Part shown: one piece after another, positions 39,090 to 48,584 of the stretch
How positions within the stretch are numbered: position 1 is the stretch's first letter
Layout of the letters: every line of letters starts with the position of its first letter
NCBI GenBank assembly: GCA_019057475.1
Contig: DXJO01000014.1
Location: 17,011-81,010, forward strand
DNA from: Candidatus Thorarchaeota archaeon
GTDB taxonomy: Archaea; Asgardarchaeota; Thorarchaeia; Thorarchaeales; Thorarchaeaceae
DNA: 64,000 bases
Reading direction: 5' to 3'
Translations under genes and position numbers: made by a program
Notes under the pieces: generated by a model
Told to the model about the DNA's origin: nothing
Seen by the model: the letters and a program-made list of their open reading frames with translations, nothing else
Database searches by the model: none

Positions 39090-39863
39090 TCAGGCTCCAG
39101 TAATCCTATCTATTGCCTTGACTGTTGCCAAGGTTTCTTTCTCAATGGCTTCTATCATCAGTGGTGATTGTTCTCCGCTCTTCTCTGACGAGTCCTTCTG
39201 CTCAGCCTTCTGGCCTCCATGTAAGTTGCCGTCGACTGCCAGTATTGATGCTGCGTTGAGCCCTCGAGTCTGGGCAAAGACGAAGAGCAGGGAACTCTCC
39301 ATCTCAACGCATTTCACCTTAGCCCTCGTCCAAATGTCCAGTTTGTTGCTTCCCTCATCGGCATAGTAGACATCAGTCGTCCAACAGACTCCACGATGTA
39401 CTCTATCGGGAGGTAAGAGAAGTGATATCTCGTCGAACAGAGCATTCTGCCAGACAGGAGTGGCGACTGCAGGGTATTCCACTGGCGCATAGTTGAGGCT
39501 TGTGCGCTCATCACGTATGCAACCCGTCGGAACAACCACATCCCCAATCGTGACCGGGTAGTCAATACCGCCACATGAGCCAATTCTGATGAACGACTCA
39601 ACCCCCAGATTTGCAAGCTCTTCGATGCAGATGGCAGTAGTCGGTGTCCCCATCCCAGTACCAGCAATCGTCACTGGTACGCCGCCGGGTGTGTAAGCGC
39701 GGTAGGTCACGAGCCCCCGATATCGCGCGACTTCTTCGCCGTCCTTCATCTTTGATGCAATTAATGGAACTCGGTCTGGATTTCCAGTGATTATTGCTAC
39801 CTTCTCAACATCGCCTTCGCCTACTCTCAAGTGTGGCTGAATTCTCTTCTTCAAGATGCTCAC
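39090..39863 (-). CDS. udp: Uridine phosphorylase-like nucleoside phosphorylase
   Basis: A 257-residue member of the PNP/UDP family. 'AIITGNPDRV' near residue 24 and 'GTGMGTPTTAICIEELANLG' near 67 contact phosphate, 'IRIGSCGGI' near 91 is the central motif, and 'CVEMESSLLFV' near 186 carries the ribose-binding Met-Glu. It cleaves uridine to uracil and ribose-1-phosphate. The uracil could enter the degradation locus at 12.8-19.3 kb. Confidence 0.82.
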   Translation of the reverse strand: MSILKKRIQPHLRVGEGDVEKVAIITGNPDRVPLIASKMKDGEEVARYRGLVTYRAYTPGGVPVTIAGTGMGTPTTAICIEELANLGVESFIRIGSCGGIDYPVTIGDVVVPTGCIRDERTSLNYAPVEYPAVATPVWQNALFDEISLLLPPDRVHRGVCWTTDVYYADEGSNKLDIWTRAKVKCVEMESSLLFVFAQTRGLNAASILAVDGNLHGGQKAEQKDSSEKSGEQSPLMIEAIEKETLATVKAIDRITGA

Positions 39864-39983
39864 CTATCTGCACTCACTGTAAAACCTGCTTTTCACTCTT
39901 GGGCTTTGTGAATACAGAGGTCAGCAGCCCAATCGACATTTTATTGAACCTAGTTCGTCAATGCGAAGAGCGTCACGCAGTCT

Positions 39984-40388
39984 ATGCGCGGCAAAACTAC
40001 AGTCAAGGATGCGATTGCGATTACTGACTTCACATACTACTGCTATCGATGCGGCGGGAAGAACTCGCTCGATGTTGAGATCCCGAAAGCTCCCGATTAC
40101 CACCATCAAGAGATTACGTGCAGTTCCTGCGGTGATAGCACCCGTGTTCTCCTGGCTGGTTGCCCGGATTGCGAGAAATATGTATACTGGATCAATGACC
40201 TGAACATCCTCGGCCTTGTCAACGGCTTTGCAAAGTATATGGTTCATAACATGCAAGCCATGATTGATAGAGCGGCCCAACAGGGAGCTAGAATCTCTAT
40301 TGATACGCCAGAGAAGTATCCAGTCAATGCTACATGCCTGTGTGGAGCTAGATTTGCGGTTGAACTGGTAATACCGGATTTGGACTAA
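39984..40388 (+). CDS. Zinc-ribbon protein with three Cys pairs
   Basis: A 134-residue protein. Cys pairs occur in 'YYCYRCGGKN' near residue 20, 'ITCSSCGDS' near 46, 'AGCPDCEKY' near 60 and 'ATCLCGARF' near 117, enough for two zinc ribbons. The middle part is helical. There is no DNA-binding or enzyme motif. It may be an adaptor or nucleic-acid-binding protein. Convergent with the Eis-like gene, with which it almost touches. Confidence 0.6.
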   Translation: MRGKTTVKDAIAITDFTYYCYRCGGKNSLDVEIPKAPDYHHQEITCSSCGDSTRVLLAGCPDCEKYVYWINDLNILGLVNGFAKYMVHNMQAMIDRAAQQGARISIDTPEKYPVNATCLCGARFAVELVIPDLD

Positions 40389-40389
40389 C

Positions 40390-41664
40390 TTAGCAATAGT
40401 AGTATGCAATGAAACTGTCTCTCTTTGGGAATAGCGTTTCGACAAGCGATTTTATTTCTCTACTCACAATGAAGTCGATATTCTGAGTTCTAAGTTCTTC
40501 AGCGTCATAGTCGCCAAGAACCAACCTGACGAGATCGTTAGGCGGCGCCCTGAAGGTGTGGTACTCACCCACTTCCTGCATCCCAATGTCGTTGACAGTA
40601 GCAAGCTTGCCATTGACAAAGGACAATAGGTAACAGTGTTCGTACGTGTTAATCGCTAGCTCGCGTGTCATACCCTCAAACATTGTTCCGTTAAGGCGAC
40701 TCTCAAGAGCAGGACGAATCTGGCTAAGGAATCGAGCCATATTGGGAATGCGGATTTGGTATTTCCATCCAATGTCAACATGGCCTCCAAGGTCTTGAGC
40801 CACGCGACACAGGTTGTTAATTGCGGGACCCACAAAATCGATCCTACATATATTCTCCTCAGCTGCACGTCCCCTAAGGTATTGAAGCGTCCGTAACACA
40901 TCGTCGAATGTGGTGATGCTGTTTTCCATAACTGAAAGCCATAGACCTTGGGGATCTTGCTTCTTCGCTCCGCTGACACAGAGCCGGAAGTAGCCTACGA
41001 TTCTGCCCTCACGCTCAAGGACTATAGTCTTGAATTCTTGCTCAAACTCCCTGTGAAACCGCTCTTGAAGCTCCCAGAGGTTCTTAGTGCGTGCTGCGTG
41101 TACCAGCATCTTCTTGCTGTGCTCAGCGTACAGACGTATTAGGCTGGGAATATCGTCGTGGTGCGCTTCTCGGAAGACTATCGATTTGTCTGCTTCGTCC
41201 TTGGGAGCGGAAATTTGGTCACTCCTCAACTGCACCTTTCGACCCATCGGAAGTATGAAGTCGTATCCGAACTGCCTGTAATAATGGGGGATTCCGATTA
41301 TGGTGGATATGTGATACTCGCCACGCTGTAGTATCTCTTCGAAATGTGTGTAGAGAGCACTCGCAAGGCCCTTGTGTCGATATTCCTTCAATGTACCAAC
41401 CCAGCCAAGCTCAAGGTTGGTGAGTGGAATATTCTCATACATCCATACACATGGAATGGCACTCGCTGCTGAAACAATTATGTCATTGCCGAGATCACGG
41501 ATGTAGAAGTTCGACTCTCTATCAAGCTCCGGCAGATTGTCAATCTGACGTCTAATCTCCTCGGGATCATCATCCCCATGTACAACCGCATTGAACTTGA
41601 TTAGCTCCTCTAGATCAGCATCGCTCTTGATAACACCAAGCTCAAATCCATCAGGTAGTTCCAT
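40390..41664 (-). CDS. Eis-like N-acetyltransferase with SCP2-like C-terminus
   Basis: A 424-residue protein laid out like Eis: an N-terminal GNAT domain with acetyl-CoA motif 'VGTLKEYRHKGLASALYTHF' near residue 89, a second GNAT-like domain around 165-290, and an SCP2-like domain at about 310-420 ending in 'FIAYYYC', which places the C-terminal carboxylate in the active site as in Eis proteins. Eis enzymes acetylate amines on many sites. The start overlaps the end of the upstream glycosylase gene by 14 bases, so they are co-transcribed. Confidence 0.8.
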   Translation of the reverse strand: MELPDGFELGVIKSDADLEELIKFNAVVHGDDDPEEIRRQIDNLPELDRESNFYIRDLGNDIIVSAASAIPCVWMYENIPLTNLELGWVGTLKEYRHKGLASALYTHFEEILQRGEYHISTIIGIPHYYRQFGYDFILPMGRKVQLRSDQISAPKDEADKSIVFREAHHDDIPSLIRLYAEHSKKMLVHAARTKNLWELQERFHREFEQEFKTIVLEREGRIVGYFRLCVSGAKKQDPQGLWLSVMENSITTFDDVLRTLQYLRGRAAEENICRIDFVGPAINNLCRVAQDLGGHVDIGWKYQIRIPNMARFLSQIRPALESRLNGTMFEGMTRELAINTYEHCYLLSFVNGKLATVNDIGMQEVGEYHTFRAPPNDLVRLVLGDYDAEELRTQNIDFIVSREIKSLVETLFPKRDSFIAYYYC

Positions 41665-42334
41665 CTTCTTTCACATTCCTCCCGTAATATTCACAGAGAT
41701 TGCTCAGTGGGCATTGACCACATCTAGGAGACCTTCTTAGACATGTCGTTGCCACGAGATCGATTATCCCCCAGTAAAGCCTCTTATCTTGTTTCTTGCC
41801 CCCGAAGCGTTCCATGAACTCCCAAGCCCGGGAGTCTGTAGCTCCTTTGAAGTTGCTTCCGAAGACTCTGTTGATCAGATGAACCACATTCCCGTCCACC
41901 ATTGGCTCTGGTTGTCCAAACGCAAAGCTGAGTACTGCAGCACCAACATATCGCCCAACCCCAGGCAATGATTCGAGTTCAGGCATGGAATCGGGAACAG
42001 AACCAGCGCTCTTCTTTGCCAGATACTTAGCTGTTTCATGGATATGCTTTGCTCGAATCGACTGCAGACCGAGTGTGTTCAAATGACGCCTAATCGTGCT
42101 CTCTCGAGCCTTGCTCAGCTTCGTAGGATTATCGAATTGCTTTATGAACTTGGGATAAACTCGCAAGACTGCAGAGGCAGTTGTTCGCCTCAGCAACATT
42201 TCTGCAATGAGAACACGATAAGGGTCCGTGGTTTCACGCCAAGGAAAGCTCCGACCCTCCTTGTCAAACCACTCTATCAGCGCGTTCCGAACCAATGTGA
42301 TATTCCCTGCGTCAGACAGGAAGCTGTGTTTCAT
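41651..42334 (-). CDS. MutY/Mig-family DNA glycosylase
   Basis: A 227-residue HhH-GPD protein. 'SFPWRETTDPYRVLIAEMLL' near 30-49 carries the conserved Glu, the helix-hairpin-helix is 'LESLPGVGRYVGAAVLSFAFG' near 125 (in part), and the catalytic Asp is in 'MVDGNVVHLINRVFG' near 150. A [4Fe-4S] cluster is formed by C-x6-C-x2-C-x5-C near 199-215. The position after Gly-Val-Gly is Arg-Tyr rather than Lys, so it should be a monofunctional glycosylase. At 227 residues it lacks the MutT-like C-terminus of MutY, so a Mig-type G-T mismatch glycosylase is also possible. Confidence 0.8.
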   Translation of the reverse strand: MKHSFLSDAGNITLVRNALIEWFDKEGRSFPWRETTDPYRVLIAEMLLRRTTASAVLRVYPKFIKQFDNPTKLSKARESTIRRHLNTLGLQSIRAKHIHETAKYLAKKSAGSVPDSMPELESLPGVGRYVGAAVLSFAFGQPEPMVDGNVVHLINRVFGSNFKGATDSRAWEFMERFGGKKQDKRLYWGIIDLVATTCLRRSPRCGQCPLSNLCEYYGRNVKEDGTT

Positions 42335-42343
42335 GACACATCC

Positions 42344-42904
42344 TCATTCTAATTTGACCAGCTCCGAAACTCCTGCTGCGATGTCTGTGGGTGAGCCCAA
42401 CAGTGTTACTCCCTTCATCTCTCGGAGCCGCGCAACATTCTCAAGATCGATTCTTCTGGTCGTTATGACGAACACCTCATTATTGGGTCCCATTGTCTTC
42501 ACCTCGCCTTGGTGCTGGTCCACAGGCATCAATAGCACAGGTGTAGTTCCCTTGAGGGTCTGAGCTACTGCATTGGTAATGAGTGTGTCAGCAATTCCAT
42601 GGGCAATCTTGGCTGTGGAGTTAGCAGTGAGCGGTGCGACAACCAGAAGATCATACTTGCCAATCTGAAGCGGTCCAACTATGAATGGCACGTTTGCGTT
42701 TGTTTCCACGAGAACATTATCGAAAGATTCGTTTAGCCTGTCCCAGAGCTTGTACAGGCGTAGTACTTGCTCTCCTGCTTTCGATACGATGACCTTGATT
42801 CGAATGTCTGTCTTCTGGTGAAGATTAAGCATCGCATCATACACTTCGTCAATCTTGTCACCAGAACCGGTGATTCCCCAGACAATCTTCGCCAAGTCAA
42901 TCAA
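42344..42904 (-). CDS. afpA: Archaeoflavoprotein (AfpA-like)
   Basis: A 186-residue flavoprotein-family protein. 'KIVWGITGSGDKIDEVYDAM' near residue 6, 'VIVSKAGEQVLRLYKLW' near 38 and 'LLVVAPLTANSTAKIAHGIADTLITNA' (in part) near 86 match AfpA, an FMN protein that accepts electrons from ferredoxin in Archaeoglobus. The start is a TTG at 42904. It is divergent from two LLM-type oxidoreductases. The physiological role is unproven. Confidence 0.8.
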   Translation of the reverse strand: MIDLAKIVWGITGSGDKIDEVYDAMLNLHQKTDIRIKVIVSKAGEQVLRLYKLWDRLNESFDNVLVETNANVPFIVGPLQIGKYDLLVVAPLTANSTAKIAHGIADTLITNAVAQTLKGTTPVLLMPVDQHQGEVKTMGPNNEVFVITTRRIDLENVARLREMKGVTLLGSPTDIAAGVSELVKLE

Positions 42905-43018
42905 CTGAATCTACAGTCAATGGCACAAATATGTAGCTCTACGGCTAGGACACCAGAGGGAAGGATTGATTTCCTGCAGAATCATTCGGTCGGATGCATC
43001 TGCTTTGGTGAGATATCT

Positions 43019-44011
43019 ATGTACAGGGCGAGTGTAGGCCTGACGACCAACATGAAGGCGTCTGCCACTGGTTGGGTTGCGAGAAATGCCGGGGAACTGG
43101 GAGTCGATGGTATATGGATTGGAGAGGATATAGGCCTTGGCCAGGAGCCCTTCGTTCTTGCAGCTGCCACTCTGCTTCAGTCAAAGGGAATTAGAGTGGG
43201 CACGGGAATTATCCCCATTGCTGTTCATAACATCGCAACGCTTGCCAGAGCTGCAGTCACCTTACAGGAGATTGGAGAGGGGAGATTCATTTTTGGTGCG
43301 GGCATAGGAGGGATACAAGACCTTCAGCGAATGAATGTCAAGATTAGAAGACCTGTAACGGCACTCAGGGAAGGGGTTGACGTACTGAGGAGATTATGGC
43401 AAGCCGAAAGCGTTACCCGGAACACAGAGGTTCTCCAGCTTCAGGACTACAGCCTTCGTCTGAAGAAGCCAATTGAGATACCTGTTTTCTTGGGAGTGCG
43501 CGGACCACAGATGCTCAAGCTGGCTGGCAGGATTGCTAATGGAGTGATACTGTCTGGACCCTTTGATTATCTCAGGTATGCTATCGAGGTCATAGACAAT
43601 GCATCATCTGGAGCGGGCAGGAAACGAGATGACGTTGAGAAGGTTGTCTGGCTCCCCACAATTCCGACGTTCAAGGGTATGAAAGAGAAACTCGCAAAGA
43701 AAGTGGTGGCCATAGTAGTTGCGGATATGCCACCGCCTATCCTTGATATGCTGCAACTGAATAGAGAGAAACTGGAGAGAATCCAAGCAGAAGTTGCGGC
43801 AAACGGCCCTAAGGCAGCCATACCCCTAATCGACCAAGAGATAATAGACATGTTTGCCATCAGCGGAAACAAGGAACACATGGTGGACCTCTTTGATCAA
43901 CTAGGTGGAATGGGAGCCACCGAGGTTGTACTAGGACCGCCCTTCTCTGGTGAATGGAGAGAAGCCATGTCAGAGATCTTTGAGGAGATAGCGTTGAGGA
44001 GGGGTGCGTGA
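43019..44011 (+). CDS. LLM-class F420-dependent oxidoreductase, copy 1
   Basis: A 330-residue luciferase-like TIM barrel resembling methylene-tetrahydromethanopterin reductase (Mer). 'ELGVDGIWIGEDIG' near 27, 'GIRVGTGIIPIAVHN' near 58, 'GRFIFGAGIG' near 89 and 'PVFLGVRGPQMLKLAG' near 153 are typical. ATG 43019 begins the homologous part; the frame is open much further up, but that overlaps the divergent afpA. Substrate unknown. It overlaps the next gene by 4 bases (ATGA). Confidence 0.8.
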   Translation: MYRASVGLTTNMKASATGWVARNAGELGVDGIWIGEDIGLGQEPFVLAAATLLQSKGIRVGTGIIPIAVHNIATLARAAVTLQEIGEGRFIFGAGIGGIQDLQRMNVKIRRPVTALREGVDVLRRLWQAESVTRNTEVLQLQDYSLRLKKPIEIPVFLGVRGPQMLKLAGRIANGVILSGPFDYLRYAIEVIDNASSGAGRKRDDVEKVVWLPTIPTFKGMKEKLAKKVVAIVVADMPPPILDMLQLNREKLERIQAEVAANGPKAAIPLIDQEIIDMFAISGNKEHMVDLFDQLGGMGATEVVLGPPFSGEWREAMSEIFEEIALRRGA

Positions 44012-44937
44012 TGCACTGGGGTCTCGCGGTCAATGTCTACGATACTGTTCAGAGAATAGTAGAGAAATGTGTCATCGCAGACCAAGGAGGCATCGACTGG
44101 CTCTGGGTCACTGACTTTCCTGCAGTCAGGCATGCACCCTCTCTCGCAGCAGTAGTCGCAGAGAATGTGAAGAGAAGCCGCATTGGTGTGGGACTTGTTA
44201 GTCCTCTGTTGTACGGGCCAGAGCAAATTGTACAGTTCATGTCAACGCTCATTGACAACTACGGAGAACGGTTTGACTTGCTGATTGGGCCAGGTGATAG
44301 AACTCAACTCAGCAGAATAGGGGTCAAATATGGGAATATATCCACGCTAGTGACGAGGCTTGTCAGCGATGTGACCAAGATAAGAGATGAACTTGATGAG
44401 AGGGGGTATGATGGCGTGCGTGTTTGGCTTGGAGCACAGGGGCCGAAGATGATAGCAGCCTCCATCAAAGCGGATGGCGTGTTACTCAACTATACGGATC
44501 CAGAGATGCTGAGATGGGCATTAACCGTTCTTGGCGACATTCCAAAAGGGTTTCAGATCGGAGCCTTTCCGCCTGCGTTTATCGCAGTGAACCCGGACTG
44601 CGGTAAAGAGTCTGGACTGCGCAAATCCGCGGCCACTGTTGCAATGGGATTGGGTCGATCAGTTTCGTTGGAGTTCGGACTGATGGACACACTCTCTGCG
44701 GCTAGAAGCTCTCTGCGACAGAAAAAAAGCGTAGATCGGGATGTAGTTGATGCCATTGATGAGGCAACATTGAAACGATTTGCTCTCTGCACGACCCCAG
44801 AGGGGGCTTGTGACTATGTCAAAACCCTTGAGAGAATGGGGTTGGACATGGTCACCTTCGGACCGCCACAAGGAACTAGCCGCAAGCTAGTCAAGAACTT
44901 GGTTAAGACCAGAGAGCACTGGAACAATACTGCTTAG
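44008..44937 (+). CDS. LLM-class F420-dependent oxidoreductase, copy 2
   Basis: A 309-residue paralogue of the preceding gene with translation coupled through ATGA. 'QGGIDWLWVTDFPAVRHAPS' near 28, 'RIGVGLVSPLLYGPEQIVQF' near 58 and 'VWLGAQGPKMIAASI' near 138 match the LLM barrel. The catalytic loops differ between the two copies, so they may form a heterodimer or act on successive substrates (inference). Confidence 0.78.
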   Translation: MMHWGLAVNVYDTVQRIVEKCVIADQGGIDWLWVTDFPAVRHAPSLAAVVAENVKRSRIGVGLVSPLLYGPEQIVQFMSTLIDNYGERFDLLIGPGDRTQLSRIGVKYGNISTLVTRLVSDVTKIRDELDERGYDGVRVWLGAQGPKMIAASIKADGVLLNYTDPEMLRWALTVLGDIPKGFQIGAFPPAFIAVNPDCGKESGLRKSAATVAMGLGRSVSLEFGLMDTLSAARSSLRQKKSVDRDVVDAIDEATLKRFALCTTPEGACDYVKTLERMGLDMVTFGPPQGTSRKLVKNLVKTREHWNNTA

Positions 44938-44965
44938 ATCATCAGCCAAACTGCTAGCCAAGTGG

Positions 44966-46465
44966 TCAGTAGAGAGGCTCCGTATTGTCATCAAGCAGAT
45001 AGGCGCCAAGGTCAAGTTCTCTTGGAGGAACAGACCACTGATTCCTCCTGTGGTCCCAATAGTTTACCAGTTCATGCATGGCTCTTGTGCCCTTCTGAAC
45101 GATCGTCATGATGGATTGTACTGAATTCACACCGGGTTCTTTCTCCAACGATCGAAATGCCTGGTAGTAGTCAACTTGCTGCTGACTGGGAACTTGAATC
45201 CAAACAAGTATTCCCTTGTTCGAAGTGTAGTGCATGACATTAGGGAGTGCCGGGAGAACGGATAGAATGCGTTTCTTCCACTCGTCATTGCACAAGATTT
45301 CAAAACAGAAGTTCGCAGACAAGCCCAGACCACCAAAGGTCATGAAAGGCAGCGCCACGTCTTTCGCATAGAATTTATGAATAAATTGAGAAACGCGTCT
45401 TGTATCAATGTCCCAACCTCTCATCCTCAGTCCTTGGGCCATGCTGCTTGGAGGTACACGTGCGCCCTTCCTGTATTCGTATGCCACCAGAAAATCCTCA
45501 TATGTGAAACCCTTGCGAGGACCACCGCACTCTAGGTGTCGTATGGAACTCTCATCCTGCGGAAAACGACCGTCTTCGAACGCAGCTTTTACGTCACTTG
45601 GGAACCCCCATACTCCGTTCTCATATAGAGAGAGGTTGAAGTGAGAACCCATTCCCTCTTGGATGTGTAGTTGCATATGGTCGAAGACAGTATCCCTCAG
45701 AGTCGCCACACTAGCACGAAACGCGGCTATGTTGCGATTGCCTCCAGGTATCAAGAAGGTGGCATACCCCATATCGGTCATTGTTGTCTTCACTAGACCA
45801 TTTGTGAATGGAAAGGTGGCTAGGGCATTCTCAAACTGAAGCCAATCAGCATCTTGGACAACACTGAAGAAGAGAATGGCAGATTGTACATCGAAAGCAC
45901 TTGTATCCAGATGGCAGCTAAATCTCACAGCAAACTTCTCACCTAGGCGCTTCAGGGATCGAGCGACTGTTCTGGAGGATAGGCCCAGATTCTCACCACT
46001 TGTCACAAGAGTTTCGAGCGGATGCTTTGAGAAGTATCGAAGAACACTGAGATCAGTGGGGTTGATTGGAACATCTTGAATAAGGAAAGCGAAGCTGAGG
46101 GCTGACTTTACTGCATCAGTCGTGACCAAGTTGTACTTACCAAGAGTCTTGATGTTCTCTAGCAGTCGCTGTTTGTATTCCTCATTGATTGGTAGAAGTG
46201 TGGGATCGATTGGGTTCTTTGTGTACTCGGGATGCGCCCTCAGTTCTCTTGCGGCAAGCGAAACATCGTCCAAGGACGTAGTGCCTGAACAAAGTCCAAA
46301 GTATACCCTGATTACGTCCAAATAGAACGTGGTTGCAGACTCGTCAGTTAACGGAATTACATCGTCATAAGGCGTGGTGATACGGCGGATGTTCTGCCTT
46401 GAATCCACATCTCTGGATGTCTTCTCTGCTCTGGAACGAAATTCCTTCAATCTCTTCAACGCCAT
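44966..46465 (-). CDS. Large winged-helix regulator-like protein A
   Basis: A 499-residue protein. A winged helix lies near 133-180 ('TDLSVLRYFSKHPLETLVTSGENLGLSSRTVARSLKRL', quoted here as 'LGLSSRTVARSLKRL'), followed by Lrp-like alpha/beta sequence. A second HTH-like stretch is near 325-365, with a second alpha/beta domain after it ('FCFEILCN', 'GILVWIQVPS'). So it looks like two tandem HTH plus ligand-domain units. It is paralogous in design to the neighbouring 46495-47550 gene. Sensor ligand unknown. Confidence 0.55.
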   Translation of the reverse strand: MALKRLKEFRSRAEKTSRDVDSRQNIRRITTPYDDVIPLTDESATTFYLDVIRVYFGLCSGTTSLDDVSLAARELRAHPEYTKNPIDPTLLPINEEYKQRLLENIKTLGKYNLVTTDAVKSALSFAFLIQDVPINPTDLSVLRYFSKHPLETLVTSGENLGLSSRTVARSLKRLGEKFAVRFSCHLDTSAFDVQSAILFFSVVQDADWLQFENALATFPFTNGLVKTTMTDMGYATFLIPGGNRNIAAFRASVATLRDTVFDHMQLHIQEGMGSHFNLSLYENGVWGFPSDVKAAFEDGRFPQDESSIRHLECGGPRKGFTYEDFLVAYEYRKGARVPPSSMAQGLRMRGWDIDTRRVSQFIHKFYAKDVALPFMTFGGLGLSANFCFEILCNDEWKKRILSVLPALPNVMHYTSNKGILVWIQVPSQQQVDYYQAFRSLEKEPGVNSVQSIMTIVQKGTRAMHELVNYWDHRRNQWSVPPRELDLGAYLLDDNTEPLY

Positions 46466-46494
46466 GACGATTTGTTTGCAGGTGAAATGTGTAG

Positions 46495-47550
46495 CTATTT
46501 GAAACTTGATAACATGCTCTCCAAGTCCTTTCTACTCTTTGAGGGTTCTGTTATGAAGGTGCATATGTCAGCCGTTCTACTCGCAAGATTAGAGAGAGAA
46601 GTTGACAAGGAGAACCAGTCTGCTGACTGGGGAAGCATCATATCTAAGACCGTGACGTTGGAACCTGACACGACGTGCACCTTCGGGAGAGTGCTGGCCT
46701 GGGCAAGCAGAAGTCGCGACATGGTTGAGTCAGAAGAGGGTTCATGCAGACAGATGACAACTCTCTGCGTCAAACCTACATCCTCCAAACTTAGATAGGG
46801 GAGAGCAATCTCTGCGCGGAGCTGCAAAAGCTTCCGGCGAAGTGTGCGGCCAGATGATATCTTAGCAGCTCCAATACGTTTCATTCTCTGAGCCAATAGA
46901 ACGGAGGTCGCATAGTAATTTTGCTCGAGTGACCATGCGATTATGATTTCCTCGAGTGTGCCATAGCCATCCTGTGTTTGCGCCTTGCCCACAGTAGCAG
47001 GCAGAACATCTGCATACCCCTTAGCTGCACCAAGAGATGTTTCAAACTGAAAGCCCACATCGAAATGCCAAGTTTGACCATCGAAGAGACCCAAGTTCAT
47101 GTGATTGGCAATATGTGTCGCTTTCTCATGGACGACTGGCAAACTGTACGGCCGCTTCCTGAAGCGATCGAGTTGACTACAGAACCACGAGTATTGTTTT
47201 TCTGAGGGGAGTAGTGCCTCGAAGTAGATTCTAGTATCTAGTGTTGAAGACATCGTTGATTCTAGGACTATGGAAACATGAGGGTTTGTGGAGAGCCAAC
47301 GAATGAATCCATCAACCAGATCCGACGCTTCGGATGCTCGGGCCCAGCCAAATACAAGATGCATGCCTATTCGGCCGTAATCAAGCGTTCCTCTGATCTT
47401 GAAGCCACGCTCAGATTCAAGCCTGCGCCAGAGTTGATTGATAGCTGACCTCGTAACGCCGAGCTCCTCTGCGAGTGCGGCCTGTCGTAGCGATGGATTC
47501 AGGGCTAATCGACTCAGCACTCTTAGCTCTGCGAGTTTCAATGGCTGCAT
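46495..47550 (-). CDS. Large winged-helix regulator-like protein B
   Basis: A 351-residue protein with an N-terminal Lrp/AsnC-like HTH ('[20 protein letters not shown]' and '[16 protein letters not shown]') at about 8-46, then an alpha/beta ligand-type domain, a second HTH-like segment near 215-255 ('[21 protein letters not shown]') and a second alpha/beta domain. ATG 47550 is set by GGAGGTG six bases upstream. It reads divergently from the short-ORF cluster at 47.9-48.6 kb and may regulate it. Confidence 0.6.
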   Translation of the reverse strand: MQPLKLAELRVLSRLALNPSLRQAALAEELGVTRSAINQLWRRLESERGFKIRGTLDYGRIGMHLVFGWARASEASDLVDGFIRWLSTNPHVSIVLESTMSSTLDTRIYFEALLPSEKQYSWFCSQLDRFRKRPYSLPVVHEKATHIANHMNLGLFDGQTWHFDVGFQFETSLGAAKGYADVLPATVGKAQTQDGYGTLEEIIIAWSLEQNYYATSVLLAQRMKRIGAAKISSGRTLRRKLLQLRAEIALPYLSLEDVGLTQRVVICLHEPSSDSTMSRLLLAQASTLPKVHVVSGSNVTVLDMMLPQSADWFSLSTSLSNLASRTADICTFITEPSKSRKDLESMLSSFK

Positions 47551-48172
47551 ACAATTCACCTCCGTTGGAGTTTTGTACCCTTGGCCAGATGTTAAGTAAA
47601 ATGATTCTCAAGAGTCTTGTTTTCGAGGAAGTACTTAAGCATTAGTACCTGCGATTTCTACTGGCACGTAGTTCCCGCTTCTAGGCCCTCTGCTATGCAT
47701 TTTTTCATGACTGTGTGATTAAGGATGTATATTATGTGCAGATTGGTAGTGCCACATGCTGAAATCACGTTGTAGAAGGCGTCCTAATGGAAGAAAAAAT
47801 AGGCGAATGGATTTATCAGGAAGTTCCGCTCCTATTCTTTCACCTAGAGATAGGTATGTCACACTACAATGTGACCATACTTGCAACCAGCAAACGGAGG
47901 TGAAAACGATCAGCGCGAACCGTATGAGAACAATCTATGAGAGCATGACTGAGAACCGTGCAACTCTGAAGTTGTTGTCGATTGGCATCGTGCAAGGCAT
48001 TTCGACCGTAGTCCAGCCGCCGTGTGAAGATCCTAGCCCGTTCTAGACTGCTTGCTGCAGTTAACTAGAACCTACATCTTCAAGGCGGTTTGAACAGACA
48101 GTCGATATGCTAGCTTGCTGGTTGTCGCATGGGGACTCGATATTTCGAGTTATCAACGGAGGAGAGAAAAAA
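47551..48172. other. Long intergenic region with operator-like repeat
   Basis: Between regulator B and the first strong short ORF. It contains GTATATTATG near 47728 as a possible TATA box and the inverted repeat listed separately. It also holds an open frame (47756-48046) whose C-terminal part (from GTG 47900 or ATG 47924) ends in 'VVQPPCEDPSPF' and has GGAGGTG upstream, but no good start codon at proper spacing. A hairpin ACTCGATATTTCGAGT lies at about 48135-48150. Confidence 0.4.
47858..47875. promoter_or_regulatory. Inverted repeat GTCACA / TGTGAC
   Basis: GTCACA (47858-47863) and TGTGAC (47870-47875) flank a 6-base spacer. It lies between the divergent regulator B and the short-ORF cluster, a fitting place for an operator. 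Confidence 0.4.
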
Positions 48173-48214
48173 ATGACACCCCAACAAGGAAACCCCTGTC
48201 CTGAGCCATGGTAA
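48173..48214 (+). CDS. 13-residue micropeptide ORF with strong ribosome site
   Basis: ATG 48173 is preceded by GGAGGAGAG at ideal spacing and encodes MTPQQGNPCPEPW, then TAA. One Cys, four Pro and a terminal Trp make it unusual. A ribosome site this strong in front of so short a frame suggests either a real peptide or a leader peptide. Confidence 0.4.
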   Translation: MTPQQGNPCPEPW

Positions 48215-48261
48215 AACGTGAAAATGCAGAACGTCTGCATACAAGAAACGGAGGAAAACAA

Positions 48262-48513
48262 ATGATAAGGACACAAAGCATCGAACCGGTCTACGGAGGC
48301 GACATGTCTGACCAGGGACGAGAGGTTGATCCCTTTACTGATCCCGAAGTTGTCAGACTGCTTGCGCTGAACCTTGAACTAGCGATAAAGAACCTGGTAG
48401 GCTCAAAAGCTGCGCCAGAATGCCTTGTCCTCACAGCGGATATATGCACCCACAGATTGATGGCCATGCCAACAGCAGATGGCGACGTCAAGGTGCTGGT
48501 ATTCGAATTGTGA
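48262..48513 (+). CDS. Small protein of 83 residues, unknown
   Basis: ATG 48262 follows CGGAGGAAAACAA, a strong ribosome site. The protein is acidic at the N-terminus, with a helix near 30-50 ('VVRLLALNLELAIKNLVGS') and two Cys (in 'PECLVL' and 'DICTHR'). The Leu-rich helix and C-terminal strand 'DVKVLVFEL' suggest a small folded protein. No family is recognised. Confidence 0.55.
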   Translation: MIRTQSIEPVYGGDMSDQGREVDPFTDPEVVRLLALNLELAIKNLVGSKAAPECLVLTADICTHRLMAMPTADGDVKVLVFEL

Positions 48514-48584
48514 TGGATATTCAACCACGCTAGCAGAGATCTTCAGGGGTGTACACCCCGGAAGTTCCTGGTTTGGAGAGCAAG

